In this document: positions 25,084 through 38,100 of the stretch, piece by piece
Numbering within the stretch: the first letter of the stretch is position 1
Layout of the letters: the number at the start of each line of letters is the position of its first letter
From: Rhizoclosmatium globosum
Taxonomy: Eukaryota; Chytridiomycota; Chytridiomycetes; Chytridiales; Chytriomycetaceae
Direction of reading: 5' to 3'
Length of the DNA: 64,000 nt
Assembly: GCA_002104985.1 (NCBI GenBank)
Contig: MCGO01000027.1
Span: 124,001 to 188,000 of the forward strand
Made by a program: the position numbers and the translations under genes
Notes under the pieces: generated by a model
Seen by the model: only the letters and a program-made list of their open reading frames with translations
Database searches by the model: none
Told to the model about the DNA's origin: nothing

Positions 25084-28000
25084 ATGCGGGTGCAAGCAGT
25101 TGGCAAACCATCAGAGCCACTCGGTGGCGAAGTTCTGATGGGTCTCCGCAAAGATCTTCTTCTTCATCCGGCACCGCTCTGGATTGACGCTGGCGGATTC
25201 GGTACGGATTCATCGGACACGCGGTCGACTCGGTCGGGGCGTTCTGGTCGTTCGTCTACGATTGGGGAGGTACGTACTCTCTCTCTTTATCTCGTGTTCG
25301 TGTGCATGCTCGCTCGTGCTGTTTACTTTGTTTGTTTTGTTTTAATTGAATGTTGAATGGAGTGGAATGGATGCGTATTGTTTGGGCAGCTGCGAAGGGA
25401 ACGCAAGCTGGACTGGTGGGCGCCAGGAGACTAACTGCATTCACACCCTTAATAGGACCCAGAAACACAGCGTGGGAAACGGGCTCTCAAAAGCAATCGC
25501 TACAGAGACTTTATCAACTCCGAATCGTCCGCATCGCCAATCGAAGAAGTCCCCCTTGTCTTTTCATCCTGGGAAGCGTATATCAACTGCTTCAGAGTAC
25601 CCGTTTTGGAGGACTGCAGAGCTCAGATTGCATCCCAGGCGGGTCTATATGCTCAGCAACAACCTCGGTTTCGTTTGCTGGATGTTGTGCAATGGGGCCG
25701 AGACAAGTCGTATGTGTCCCATCACTCATCACCTCCAAACTTACCCACCAATGTTTCTCACAGGAAATCTGATCTTGCAAGGGCTGCTCTCGTTGAAGAC
25801 GACTTTTATTCATTCCCTCTTGATATTCCCGAAGACGAGGATCCCATCACAAACCCTGCAATCAGTGTTCCACAAACTGACTACTCCTACGTTATTCTAA
25901 AATGTCGTCCCAAAGAATTGAAACCTGGAGATGTCATTCTCATCTCTGAACTCGATATATCCGACCCAGAAATCTCTGAACGCCTTTTTATGGAAAGTGG
26001 AGCGGACAGATCCTCGATCCACTTCAACTTCAACAGTCGCAACAAATCAAGTACATCAATCATATCTTCATCCAACGATATCCCTGCAAACCCATTGGTC
26101 GATAACGTCGGTGTCTTGATGGTCCTCAACGTCAAATCCAACCATTATGACAAGAAGCGCAAAAAGACTCACGAAGCCGTCGCTCATTGCACCGTCCATC
26201 ATTTTCCTACTCCACATTCAGGGCCTCCACAAAAACTATACGTCTCAGAAACACTTGGAACGGTCATTCCCTTGAATCGCATCTACATGTCATTGACACG
26301 TCCAGGGCACAAACATCTTCCCACACCAAACCTCAACGCCGCGATTCTCGAAGGAAAATTTCCATACGCTCGTAAAATTGCAGACGCGTCTATCACTGGT
26401 GTCCCCGTTGGTGGTTTGAACCGATCTCAACAAAAGGCCCACGATGCTGCGTTGGCTACGTGTAAAGAATCTGGAGTCTGTTTGATTCAAGGTAAGAAGA
26501 GTATATCCGAGAGTGCTAACATAAGACTCAAAAATAATGATTTTATTAAGGACCTCCTGGAACTGGAAAGACCAAAACCGTGGCTACAATCATGTGTTCT
26601 ATCCTCGAACGAATGCAAACAAAGATTCTTCAATGTGCACCGACAAACACGGCCATGTGTCAGGTCGCCTCTCGACTCGTCCAGGAACGCCGCACACAAC
26701 TGGGGCCGGACAACTTTGACCCTTGTGAAGTGATTATTCTTGGACATCGTGATAAAATGATGGAACTTCTTGCGGACTCGGATCGACAGTTTTCAATGGA
26801 GCTTCGTATTGAGATGGTTGCGCGGTGTGTAGATACTTTGGTGAAAGCTTTGGAAGCTGCTTTAGTTGTAAGTCAAAACCGGAATGGAGGAGGTGGAGGA
26901 GGCGTGGGGAGAGGTGGTACTGGTGCAGGCAATGGAAAGCGGGGCGGTAAAAAAGGTGGCTTAGCAGAAAGCAACCATTCTGCAACTATGGCAACACAAA
27001 AGAGTGTACAGATGGTATATGATGCCGTGAAAGTGTATTGTAAGGAGATGAAATTGCTCGTTGGTGAAAAGTTGTTCCGTTTGGATTTGCAGCTGATTCC
27101 TCCGTTTGATTCCATAACTCGATTCGTGGATATTGTGGTGGCTTTGCGTGGGCCTGACGGAGCTGGAGACAAGGGTGGAACTGGAAAGACTCCCATGGGA
27201 ATCGACGTCAGAGGAGATGGGACAAAGTCGTCACAACAAACTGTATTGGAAGCCGCTGAGCGTTTGCCTCAACAAGTACGACCTTTTATTATGTTTGACA
27301 AGAATGAATGTTTGGATCAAGGTACGATGGAAAGGCGTAACGTTACTACTGGATTGCAAGGATTATTCCTTATGAAGGCTCGATCAATCTTCTCAACTCT
27401 CAATGGAACATTCAGTAACCATTTAAGAGACGAAATTGCATTCAATATTGTGATTGTCGATGAAGCCGCCCAAGCAACTGAAGCCGAGACGACTTGTATA
27501 ATGCGTGAATGTGTGAAGACGGTCATTCTCGTGGGAGACCCAAAACAACTTGAATCTACAGTCATGAGTGCCGACTGTGAAAAAGCAAAGTTCGGGCGCA
27601 GTTTGATGGAACGATTGCTCACCCTCAAACATCCTTTTTACTTGCTGGAAACTCAGTATCGTATGCATCCTCGTATTGCGCAATTCTCTTCAAAAAACTT
27701 CTATGATGGTTGGCTTATGGACAGCGACCATGTCCAAGCCTACGATCCGCCATGGTACAAAACCCCTCAATTTAGCGCAGTTCAATTCGTTGCACACACA
27801 GGAACAATGCACAGTCGTGACAATGGCGGGAGCAGCATCAACGAACTCGAAGCAAATCTAATTTGTAGACGAATTCAAAGTTTCTTGACCGCAACGTCCT
27901 CCCACTCAACCAACCTATCGATCGGTATTATCTGTCCATACAAAGCCCAAAAGCATCTCCTCGAATCTTTGATCAAAACAACGTTCCGCCCACGCCAACA

Positions 28001-28601
28001 GAAGCAAATCAGTGTGAATACAGTCGACGGATTTCAAGGACAAGAGCGAGACGTCATCATCCTCAGTTTGACACGCGTTGGTTACGTATCTGATTTCTTG
28101 GACGACTTGAAACGTGTCAACGTCGCCTTAACGCGTGCAAAGTTCAATCTCTGGGTCTTTGGAGACCACAAAACGTATAACAGATGTTTGGGGCAATTTG
28201 GATCCTTTGGCTGGTTTTACTCGCATTGTGAAACACTTGGCTTTGTTAAATTCGTGAATGTGTCCAAGGCGGAACAGACTCAGTATCAACAGATTCAACA
28301 AGTTGAAAGAAATGGATCTGAAAACGGGAATAGCAGTGGAGTAGAAGACGACGAAGAAGAAGAGGAAGAAGTTGTAGGAATGGCGGAGGAGGATGAAGAG
28401 GAGGAGGAAGAAGATATCGAAGATCAACAGCATGGAAAGTTTGGAATTGTTGCTGTGGAAGTGCCAATGAGGCAAGCAAAACGTTTTCAGCCTGGTGGTC
28501 GTGGTGGGCACAACCAGAAATTGATGGCTACTCTTAGTGTTGGTACGCTGGAATCAACCGAAGCCAGTTTACTCGACGCATGGGATTCTGCTTTTGATTA
28601 A
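25084..28601 (+). CDS. Sen1/UPF1-type superfamily 1 RNA/DNA helicase
   Basis: ATP-dependent helicase of the Sen1/senataxin/UPF1 group, acting in transcription termination, R-loop removal or RNA decay. The upstream region has the family block FSSWEAYINCFRVPVLEDCRAQ. Motif I is GPPGTGKTKTVATIMCS, split by the intron at about 26493-26550. Motif II is VIVDEAAQATE. Others include GDPKQLESTV, ETQYRMHPRIAQFSS, ICPYKAQ, VNTVDGFQGQERDVI and VNVALTRAKFNLWVFGD. There is a Gly/Lys-rich insertion (residues coded at 26880-26965) between motifs I and II, and an acidic tail. The 5' end is spliced from short exons. A likely 54-nt in-frame intron lies at about 25708-25761. The exact junctions near 25270-25470 are uncertain; one solution uses an 18-nt exon. 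Sen1 or another member is not separable by eye. Confidence 0.88.
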
Positions 28602-28764
28602 AAATCAGTTTTGACAATAAATCCGAGTAACAAACTTTACTTGAAAAACAACAACATTAGAACCACATAGAAACCACAATATAGAAATGAAATAAAGCAG
28701 GGGAAAATTATAAGCTCCAAGAAGTCCCTTGACCTCTCAACAAAATCCATAAACAGTTGAAATC

Positions 28765-28765
<1 letters not shown>

Positions 28766-28802
<37 letters not shown>
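28766..28802. repeat. (CA)n microsatellite
   Basis: About 18 uninterrupted CA units in the 211-base gap between the convergent helicase and ankyrin genes. A simple-sequence repeat with no coding role seen. Confidence 0.95.
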
Positions 28803-28803
<1 letters not shown>

Positions 28804-28812
28804 TCAAAACGA

Positions 28813-31800
28813 TCACTTCTGAGGTAAAATATTATCTGAACTAGCAGCTTCCTCTTTGGCTGGAATCCCTTTTCCTGCATTCCCAACTTTGTTTGTGAGT
28901 GAGGGGAATGACCCCATTTTCTCACTTCCCGTGCCAGACCCTGAACCAAAAGCAGAAACGCCCGATTTCGGACGTTTCATCATATCCAACAGATTCAACC
29001 TCCCAATTGACGATGTTTTTGTTTCCAGTCCTGTGGTAACTCCCGCAATGTTCTTGTTGACAGGACCAGACCCAGGAGACGTGGCCGAATCAGGACTCGC
29101 AGCAGCGGATGAATCGTTGAAAGAGCTCGCAGTCACAGGGCTCGTGGCTGTTGCTTTTTTTTTTGTACAAAGAACATAAAAGATACGTCAGTCTCGTAAT
29201 CCCAGACAACGCGAAACAATAAACTTAAAATAGTTGCTCACCTAAAATATCATCCAATTCAGCTTTCGGAACCCCGAGCCTTGTAGCAAGAGCCTTGACA
29301 TTTTCGTTACTATTTGTAATCGCTTCCAAATTAGCACCCGCCCGAATCAGGTACTTTGACACATCAACGCGACGTAAACAGACAGATTCATGCAACGGCG
29401 TCCTAGAAAAACAACAATATAATATGTGAGTGCTCCCCCCACCGCCGCCCCGCATGAAAAACGAAAAACAAAAAACAAACCACTCATTCTGTCCTTTGCT
29501 ATTCACATCAAACTTTCCCGTCTCAATCAACGCGGTAACTAATTCCAAGTGTCCAGCCCGCGCAGCCAGGTGCAACGCAGTAGACCCATACGCGTCCTTC
29601 TGTGTTGCAGGAACTCCCGCACGTAGGAATAAAAGCGTGAGGTCGACATCTCGTTGGACAAGTAAAGCAAATGAACACTTTGCAAGCAGTTTTGCGTCCA
29701 TTCTATAAAATTGGGGCGGGGGGGGATGGAGAACTTTTTAGAAACAATGGGGGATGGGGAGGGAGGAGAAATTTTTCAAGAGTCGGACAAGGAGAAAAAA
29801 AGGGCAGCCAAACACACAACACAATCCTCTCTTACAAACATCTTCCACCGTGTACGCAAGCCAAAGAAACCCCCCTCAAGACGTATAACCCATACAAAAA
29901 CGGAGATAGTAGAGGGGAGGCATAACAAACAACAAACAAACAAACACCAGAAATACTCACCTAGCCAACAACAGCCTCGCCAAATCACAGTTCCCACACG
30001 CAGCAGCAAGTTCAACCGGAAAGATAACACGATCCTTCATGAAATCGTCATTCCACATGTGAAACACACTACTCCTCCTCTTCTCAGCTTCATTGTTGAA
30101 CAACCCCTTGTCCGTACTTCCAGCCTGTGGGTAAAAGACGTATCCCGTTTGTGGTTTGGTAGGTGTAGATGGGTCTCCTCTTGAGGCGTCTCTGTTGATG
30201 GAGCGGTTCGCGGAACGGATGCTTGTGCCGCCTGAAGACTGCTTTTTGAGGATTGCGCCGGGTGGACCGAGGGTGGTGGATTGGGTTGTTCCTGCGGCGG
30301 CGGTGGCGGTGGTGGTGCCCGTGGCGGTGGTTGATGGACCCATTGTTTTTAGGTTGTTTTCTACGAAGCTGACTCCTGTTGCAGCGCTGAGGGAGGAAGC
30401 TCGGGACCGTTCTGAAACGTTACTGGATAATGAGTTGTTTGCGGGTGTCGTGGAGTCTCCTGATGGAGACGGGGAACGGGAACGGTTTGATGCGGAGACG
30501 TTGGTGGCGGTGAGTGTTGTTCCAAGTGCTGTTGTGGAAGATGAAACAGGTGCTGCAGTTGCAGTTGCAGTTGTAGCGATTGAGAGACTTGGTGTATTGC
30601 TGGCTGAGGATATTGAGTTTGCACTACTTTGTACATTGGGAGTTGGGCTTGTATTTGTGATTGACGGCGCAGTTCCAGCTCCAGCTGCAGTGGCATTGAA
30701 TGAAGAAGTAGCAGAGACGGGAATATTGGTTGAAGTATTCGTTAGTGAAGGTTGCTGTAGCTTCAATGCAGGGGATATATTCGTGACATTATTTGCATTT
30801 ATAGACTTCAGCTTGCGGAGCAACGCGTATTGTGAGACAAGAATTCCAATCGAAGGGTCGGCACCCGCGTCCAATAAGAATTGTGTGAGACCAATCAAGT
30901 TTTTACATGCAGTGATATGTAACGGTGTCAGGCCATGCCAGTTTTGATTAACATCGGCACGCTAAAAAAAATCTGTAAGCATCCCTCGAAGCTTAAAGAG
31001 TAGAATTACCTTAACCATTCCTCTAACGACGTTTTCTAAACCAAGACCCACCGCGGCCATAAAATATGAGGGTAAATGAATAGACGGACTAGTCTGCGAG
31101 CCATCCTGAGACGGCGGTGCAAGATTTTTTGAATTTGCCGCAGTAGCTGATGCTTGGGAAATGCGTTTAAATTTACTAACAACATTTCCTGTTGTTGATT
31201 CCCTGGGCCCATATTTCCATAGATTTGCACTTCCTTTGATAATGATTGGAGCATTTACACTGATGGGGAAACCTTTTTCCAGCATCGAAAGACATAGAGG
31301 TTCCATACATTGACCAAGTGCTGAGTAGAAAGCCCTGTTTGCATGAAGAGGAAACTTTTTCCGCAAGGCAGAAGAAGACAGGTCATCCAAAAGTTGACAC
31401 GCGTAGGCAGGGCTTTGGTCAATGATGGCGAGGTTGATTAAATGGAATATTTCTGTTGGAAATATTAGATGGAATCAAGGCGAGCGAGATTGATGGGAAT
31501 ATACCAGTACGCGAACGCCGTCTCCGCTTCTTTTGCAGTAGGCCGCCAAGCTTTCCAAAAGCTAGACGTTTATCGTCCTTGAACTTGGGCTCTAGAGTGC
31601 AGAAAGAGTGGGAAAGGGTAAGGGTGGGAAAGGGTGAGAAAAGGAGGGAATCCAGTTAGATTGCAGATATGTTGAGAATAGCGAATAGAAATCATGCCTT
31701 TGAATGGCTTCTTTTGATGTGAAAGGGTGGCAGACACTCCGATTTGAACATTCTCCTGTCTGTATTTGATGAGTAGTTTCTGCAGGGCAAAGAGACAACG

Positions 31801-32328
31801 ACGCTGCTTCTGCTGCCGGGTATCCGCGAGTCTAAAGTCAGCAAAGGAGCGACGAGTTCCGGTTGAATTAGTCAGCAAAGACGGGGAGAGAGCCGTTGAG
31901 AGCAGCGGACCCGAGGCAGCGGAGGCCGAGGCATTTGAGGCTTTGCTTCTGGCTGAGAGCGAGCGAGAGTGGGCCACTGAGGCGGGCGAGGCGGGCGAGG
32001 CTGTTGAGTCGCCGATGTCTGTGTTGGTGTTGGTGTTGGCGTTGGCGTTCGAGGCGGCGGCGGAGGCACGGGCAAACAGCTTCTTGTTCGATGGAACACC
32101 ACTTAAAGAAGCAGTTGCAGACGACGACGACGACGACGATGGCGGCTCGTCTTTCGATCCGATTCGTTTGCGGATGTTCAAGAACGACAGTCCAATGCCC
32201 ATTCCTCCATTCGTTGACGATGATGATGACGATGCTGCAGAGGACACAGACGCGATGCTCTGCGCGTCGCCATCAATGTCCTTGCTCTTGTCCTTGTCTT
32301 TGTTGGCCGATGATGTCCGCGATCGCAT
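28813..32328 (-). CDS. Ankyrin-repeat protein with low-complexity N terminus
   Basis: Multi-exon minus-strand gene. Exon 1 starts at ATG 32328 (MRSRTSSANKDKDKSK) and encodes about 200 residues of Ser/Ala/Asn-rich sequence, including repeats ANANTNTNT and a Ser-rich run. It then gives LADTRQQKQRRCLFALQKLL. Next come a short exon (DDKRLAFGKLGGLLQKKRRR) and an exon with LSSSALRKKFPLHANRAFY. Ankyrin units follow: HGLTPLHITACKNLIGLTQF, then a Ser/Thr/Ala-rich insertion, then IFPVELAAACGNCDLARLLL, GSTALHLAARAGHLELVTAL and TPLHESVCLRRVDVSKYLIR. The tail is Ser/Gly-rich and ends at 28813. Ankyrin repeats bind proteins; nothing tells which. No kinase, RING, VPS9 or membrane segment was seen. Exon junctions in the 31.5-31.8 kb part are approximate. 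Confidence 0.75.
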
Positions 32329-32568
32329 CTCTCTCTCAATTCAAAGCTGTCGATGTAGGTAGATGCAGATGCTTGCAAAAATTCACCTCAAGTGCGACAA
32401 CCTCCCACAATGAACCCTTCCAGAACAAATCGACGTTTCTCTGCTTCTCTCTTTCTCTTCTTCTCTGCTTCTATACATTCGTTGAAATATTATCCTTAGA
32501 TTAAACATGTTCCGTCATTTCTTTTCCCCCCTTTCCTTCCATTCCTCTCACAAAACAAGAATCAAAAA
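32329..32568. promoter_or_regulatory. Divergent promoter region, ankyrin gene / IFT54
   Basis: 240 bases between divergent starts. Pyrimidine-rich (ctctctttctcttcttctctgcttc) on the IFT54 side. No X-box could be confirmed by eye. Confidence 0.35.
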
Positions 32569-34993
32569 ATGTCGGCAGCCCCTCCTGCTGGTGCTCCAGC
32601 TCCTGGCCCCGCCCCAGCTCTTCCGCCAGCTCTCGAAGAATCAATCAAAAAGACCATTGATCTTCTATCAAGAATTATCAAGAAACCTCCCCTGAATGCC
32701 AAACTACTCTCAAAACCTCCCTTCCGTTATCTCCATGACATTTTCTCCGAAGTCATTCGCGTTTCCGACGAAATTCAGTTCTGTAGAGGCCTGTATGATG
32801 AAAATGAAATGAATTCTGAGAATGTGAAGGTGTGTTTTGCGTTGATCGTGTTTTGACAGCTGGCCTTCGACTTCTCTTGGACATTTGGACAGCGAGAGAT
32901 TCGTTCCACTGACGACATGATCATATGAAATATTCTCACGCACAAAAGAAAGAGATCATATGTGTAGATGAATTCAAGATCCAACTCACCGAGTTGAGAG
33001 TTGCTGGATTCGTATGGGATTCTATGGTTCAACCAGCTTTCAATGGAAGAATCCTACAGGACATGATCATAACTTAAAGCAACTGGATCTTTCAATATGA
33101 AGATCAATCCCATCAAATACTTCTTGGCTTTTGATACCCAACCTACCAAATGCGTGCACCTTGTATTTAACGTACAAACTAAATAGGAAAAAGACGCTAA
33201 AGTGGCATATCTTTTCAAAATGATAGACGTGATTGGTATGCATGTACCAAGCCTTCGAATCTTTCTTAACTTGCAACTGCAAACATTAGGAATGGTTACA
33301 AACGTCGAAACCAAAGCGAATCCTCTCAAAATTGTTGCTGGAATGGATCCAGAAGATACAAACGCGTTTTTGCAGCTGCTCGCAAAAGTCGTCTTGAAAA
33401 AGGTAATGGGATCGCCATGGGGGGATCTGTATCAAACCTCATATTTCTGAGCACTTAGGCCGATACGTCGTTTGCTGTAAAGCGCGTACTTGCTGGAGAG
33501 CACTTCAAGAAGGTGGAAAAGGGTGCAGCCCAACCTGCCGCCGCTGCCTCCGCCGCCCCTTCTGCACCTGCCAAAGAAAACGCACCACCACCGCAACAGC
33601 AACAACAACAAAGAGAACGCGCCCAAAGTGGTGATCGGTCAAAAAACGCAACTGCCAAAACTCGGTAAAAATTACCAACCCCCCATCTTTCAAAAACATA
33701 CCCAAACCGCTGACTAACACTTGATGGCCACAAAGCGACCCACCACCACCCTCGAAATCCGATCCGAGACCCGCAGAAAAGTCCCGATCCACAGAAAACA
33801 TCCAGGAACCACCTGAACGCAATCGAGACCGAGACCGAGACCGAGATGCACCCCCACAGCGGGAACGTGAACGCGACCGAGACCGTGACCGCGATGGCGA
33901 GTTCCACTCCCTCCTCCATACGCGTCTAATCTGAGCTGTAAACACACAGATGATCGCGTCGAGGCATCTTCATCGAGCTCGGATGCTGAGGAAGACGAAC
34001 CAGGAAAGAAAACTTCATTGGTTCCAACACCTGCCGTGAAACGTCGTGAGCGGCCAACCACCGCCCGTGCTCCGCCCCCGAAAGTCAAAGGTGCTGCAGA
34101 CTTTGCAGCTGTTGAGGAAGCGGCTATGTAAGATCCCCTAATCTATTTCTGATAATATAAAACCTAGTCCAATGATAACCAAACTTCTGTCAGTGCGCCA
34201 TCAATTATCCAGGATGGAAATGGGGATGATGACTCTGAAGATGAAGGATACATTATAATTGGAAACGAAGAGGACGAGAGGGCGAAAGAGGAGGAAAAGG
34301 AGAGACGTGATAGTAAAGGGAGTGAGGAGGAGCTTCATGGTACGATTGAATTATGTGTTTAATTAATGGTGACTGTCTAACAAAAGACAACACCAGGCGG
34401 TTTGATGAGGAAAATCATGGAAACGAAAGACAAGCATATCAAGAAGGGCGAAGAGGAAGATCGAAAAGGCGATAAGGAGGAGAAACCTAAGGAAAAGTCG
34501 GTGGCTAAGAGAGAGGTGAATTTTCAGTATCGAAACATTAAATTCAACATCTAATCAATGAAACGCCGGGCTTTAGATTGAGGGTCTTCGTGAATCTATC
34601 CAAACTTTGTGTCGTAGCACCAACCCACTCGCCAAAACAATGGACTACATGCAAGAAGACGTTGATAGTATGAACAAAGAATTAGAGTTCTGGAGAAAGG
34701 AAAGTAAAAAGTACGGGTTGGCGTTGGACGAAGCATCAAGGTACCATATTGTAACATAACAATCTGAGGCTCACAAATTGTACAGAGACACAAACGACGC
34801 GTTAATGCCACTGGACATGAAATTGAAACAGATTGAAGCTAGCATTGACGATATGGTGGACAAGATAAGTAATCAAAAGGCTGGAATTATTCAAGTAAGT
34901 CTATTCCATAGCAAGCAAAACGACTAACATCGACTCTAGAATGAAGTTGCGTTACAAAGGCTCCTGAAAATGATATCGCATCCAATCAAGTAA
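32569..34993 (+). CDS. IFT54: Intraflagellar transport protein IFT54 (TRAF3IP1/MIP-T3)
   Basis: Subunit of the IFT-B complex that carries tubulin and other cargo along cilia. The N-terminal calponin-homology-like domain is clear: TIDLLSRIIKKPPLNAKLL, SKPPFRYLHDIFSEVIR, GLYDENEMNSENVK, then EKDAKVAYLFKMIDVI, ANPLKIVAGMDPEDTNAFLQ and VKRVLAGEHF. The middle is Lys/Glu- and Arg/Asp-rich (RDRDRDRD, REREHDR-like), as in animal and algal IFT54. The C-terminal coiled coil begins GLRESIQTLCRSTNPLAKTM and ends LLKMISHPIK. About nine introns; the first, of about 360 bases, is the longest here. One donor near 33878 is ambiguous. This gene is the strongest sign that the organism makes flagellated cells. 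Confidence 0.93.
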
Positions 34994-35116
34994 AAATACT
35001 CGATCTCAAGAGAATTTATTAGAAAGAAATACATTTTGTGTTAATTGGATTTTGGCCGGACCCTTGCTCTTGTCCCAAAAACAGATTTGCGGGTGATTTT
35101 CATCATTTCTGGACGC

Positions 35117-38100
35117 ATGTTGAAGACCATTCCACTCCGCCAAGCCAAATTACAAAGCGCCGACACAACCACTCGACGGAATACAGATCCAAACAACGCG
35201 TTAAAAAACATTACAACCATTTCCCTGATTTCTGACGACGGTAGAACCATTGAAGAAGTTGAAAGCACCAGCTCCTCCACCCACAAGCGATTCGACGGCA
35301 ACTGCGAAGAAGACTACGAAGATGTAGTGAGTGATTTGGAAGTAGGGGAAGTAGAACAAGACGCCGTTGCTCGTCCAAAGTCTGTAAAGAACTGGAAACG
35401 CGTTGTTCTTGAAACAGGGGAATCATCCGATGAAGACTCTTTGAACAGTGAACTCTGGGCATATAGATCATATGACCCTACCAAGCCTTGCACAAATCGG
35501 CTGATTCAACAGAAATGGGACGAAGAAACGAAGAGGGCCCATTTAGAGAAACTCAAAAAGGCAACCGCGACAATAGATACTGCTCCGCCCAAGAAATACA
35601 CACATTTAGTGTCTCAGCATAAACGGCATCAAATGAGAGTTGGTTGGTTTGGTTGTTGGTATTGGGAGGGGTCCAACTGACATACTCTAAAATAGAGGAA
35701 GCATTAAGGATTTATCACGATAATACTACTCTTGTGGAACGAATACGGCGACAAGTAAGGACGACTAATCAACCGTCTGGACGACCGACAGACCCACATC
35801 CTGTTATAATGGTGAACCCAGTTGTTCAACGAATGGGATTGAATGGACCTAGAAAGAGGATTCTCCAGGAGCAAATGGAATTTGAAAATGAGGTTTCTTA
35901 ATCTTCTTTTTGTTGAGTTAGCTGATTACGAAAAATAGGTGATTCTGCATCGATTGGAGAACTCAGATCCTTTTTACAAGCAGGAGCAATTCAGTAAGGA
36001 ACGAATCAACACGCTTCTCCATCTGCAAAATATTTCGAGGTTTCCAAAACGATATGTTCAGCAGTTGAAAGAAGCTGGAGTTCAGTTTCCTCGGGTTTCA
36101 GAAAAGAAACCTCGACCAATCAGTGCTCAAACAGATACTGCTGGAATCATATCCAAATCTGAATTAAAAGATCCTCACTTGTACAACTACGTGAAGAAGC
36201 AAGCCATCATTAAAGCGCCACCAAATCAAATTGAAAAGGGAAATTCAAGCGATAGTATCTCAGTACCTCCTCGATACCAACCAAAAGCTCCTTTAGTTCC
36301 ACGTGTTGCGAAACTACTTCCCCGTAAAATTATTCCTCTTGAGTCACTTCTACCACCAAAGCCCGTAAAACGAGTCCCCTTAGTTCCTCGATGTGCAAAA
36401 CTACCTCCTCGACCCGTAACAGCGCCTGAGCCCGTGAAACCAAAACCTCCACCTAAGCCGTCCGTGTATGACGAAGAGGATCCGCCTGGAAAATACATAT
36501 ATGAAGATGAGTTTCCTGGCGATGAGGATTTGATCATCACGAGTGACTCTTGGACGAAAGTGACGCATGGGAAAGCGTTGACGCGGTTGAATAATCAAGG
36601 GTTTGTGGAGGAAAGGCATCAAGCGACTCGATATAATTTTGGGGATGCGCCAGGGGAACAGAACTTGTTGACGGGTGTGCCTGCATTCGGATCTGGGTAC
36701 GAATATCCACGAATTAGTAATTATTCCTTCAAAATATATGTGAGCTCAATTGATGGTGACGCTGATGAGGAGCGATCATGCTGGAACAAAAACTATTTGC
36801 TTCAAGTAAGAATTAGCTTAATTTTCCTAATAACCAAAAACAATTACCACAGCTTCGACAATTTTGTATGTGCTTTGGGAAAGAAGTACTCTGGCGTGAC
36901 TACAAATTTGGGAGAGATAGTGTTGTAACAGATCTTGACAATGTAATCTACGGTTGTGCAAATTAGAGTATTAACTTCAAATACATACAGTATCGAAAGA
37001 TTTGTCTATCAGAGATGGAAACTTGTCAAAAGGTTTGTTACTTCTGGGCTTTTCGAGTCTAAAAATTACCGATTTAGGAATCCACGTTTATAAGTTCGAT
37101 GATATTCTTCAATAATACACACTATGGCGAACGGGCACTTCCAACTGATATAGATGCTGAAGTCTTTAAGAAACTGTTGAACCAAGCAAAACACATGGAC
37201 TTTCGAGAACTGATGTCTTCGACAAACAACAAATCCGCTGAGGAACTCTTAAAAAAATGGTATCGATTAGATGATAACTGTATTCCACGACGGTTTCTGT
37301 TGCGTAAAGTGAACGAAGTAGTGACCAACATTGACAGTCTTGACGAGCGTGAATCAGCGAAGAAAATATGGCTGTATGAGCGACTTTAAATATCAAGTAC
37401 GATGCTTATTTTCTAAATAGGGAACAAAACTTGGCACCGTTGAAACAGATTTTGCGTTCTGCTGCGGTTCGATTAGGTCGACATGGCTTATTGGAAGCGC
37501 ATATTGTGCAGCGATTCGTTCAATCAGATTTCCAGGAAGAAATAATTCGAGGAGTCGTTCAGGAATACAGGAGAGGGGGGTGGGAAAGAAGCGTTATGAT
37601 GATCAATGCAGAGGAGCTTCCAAAAATAATGATGCAGTCTCGCTCTAGTGATACAGATATAGAACAAGACGAACAGGAGGAACCAGAGCCAGTTACCGCC
37701 GAAGAACATCTAACTCAGGATCAAAAGCTGTTGAAAAAGATAATTTCGCCGTTGTTCACCGCCATTCCATACGAAAACAAAATTATTCCAGAGGTAAACG
37801 TTGATTTTTAAAGAAGAATTTAACAGTATTGTGCAGGCGAAAACAGATAAATCGACCAAATTTGATAAACATGAAAAAATAGTTCCAATGCTCGATAACC
37901 TGCTTGACAGATTTAAGCGCTTAATATCGCGTCATGTATTGAATCGACCGCGGCCGGATAATGTCCTCAACGAAATAATCACGCATATGAAAGTTTTCAA
38001 AGCGAAAGCTCGCGACCACAGTCATCGAGGGCACTTAGTTGACAAAATGATGGGATATCTCAACAGACCACAAAAATGCTCCATTCCTCCTTTCCTATTG

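Noticed and set aside
30156..30947. Long plus-strand open frame (about 260 residues)
   Set aside because: It is antisense to the ankyrin gene; its Val/Ala-rich sequence mirrors Ser/Thr/Ala codons and it has no protein-family features.
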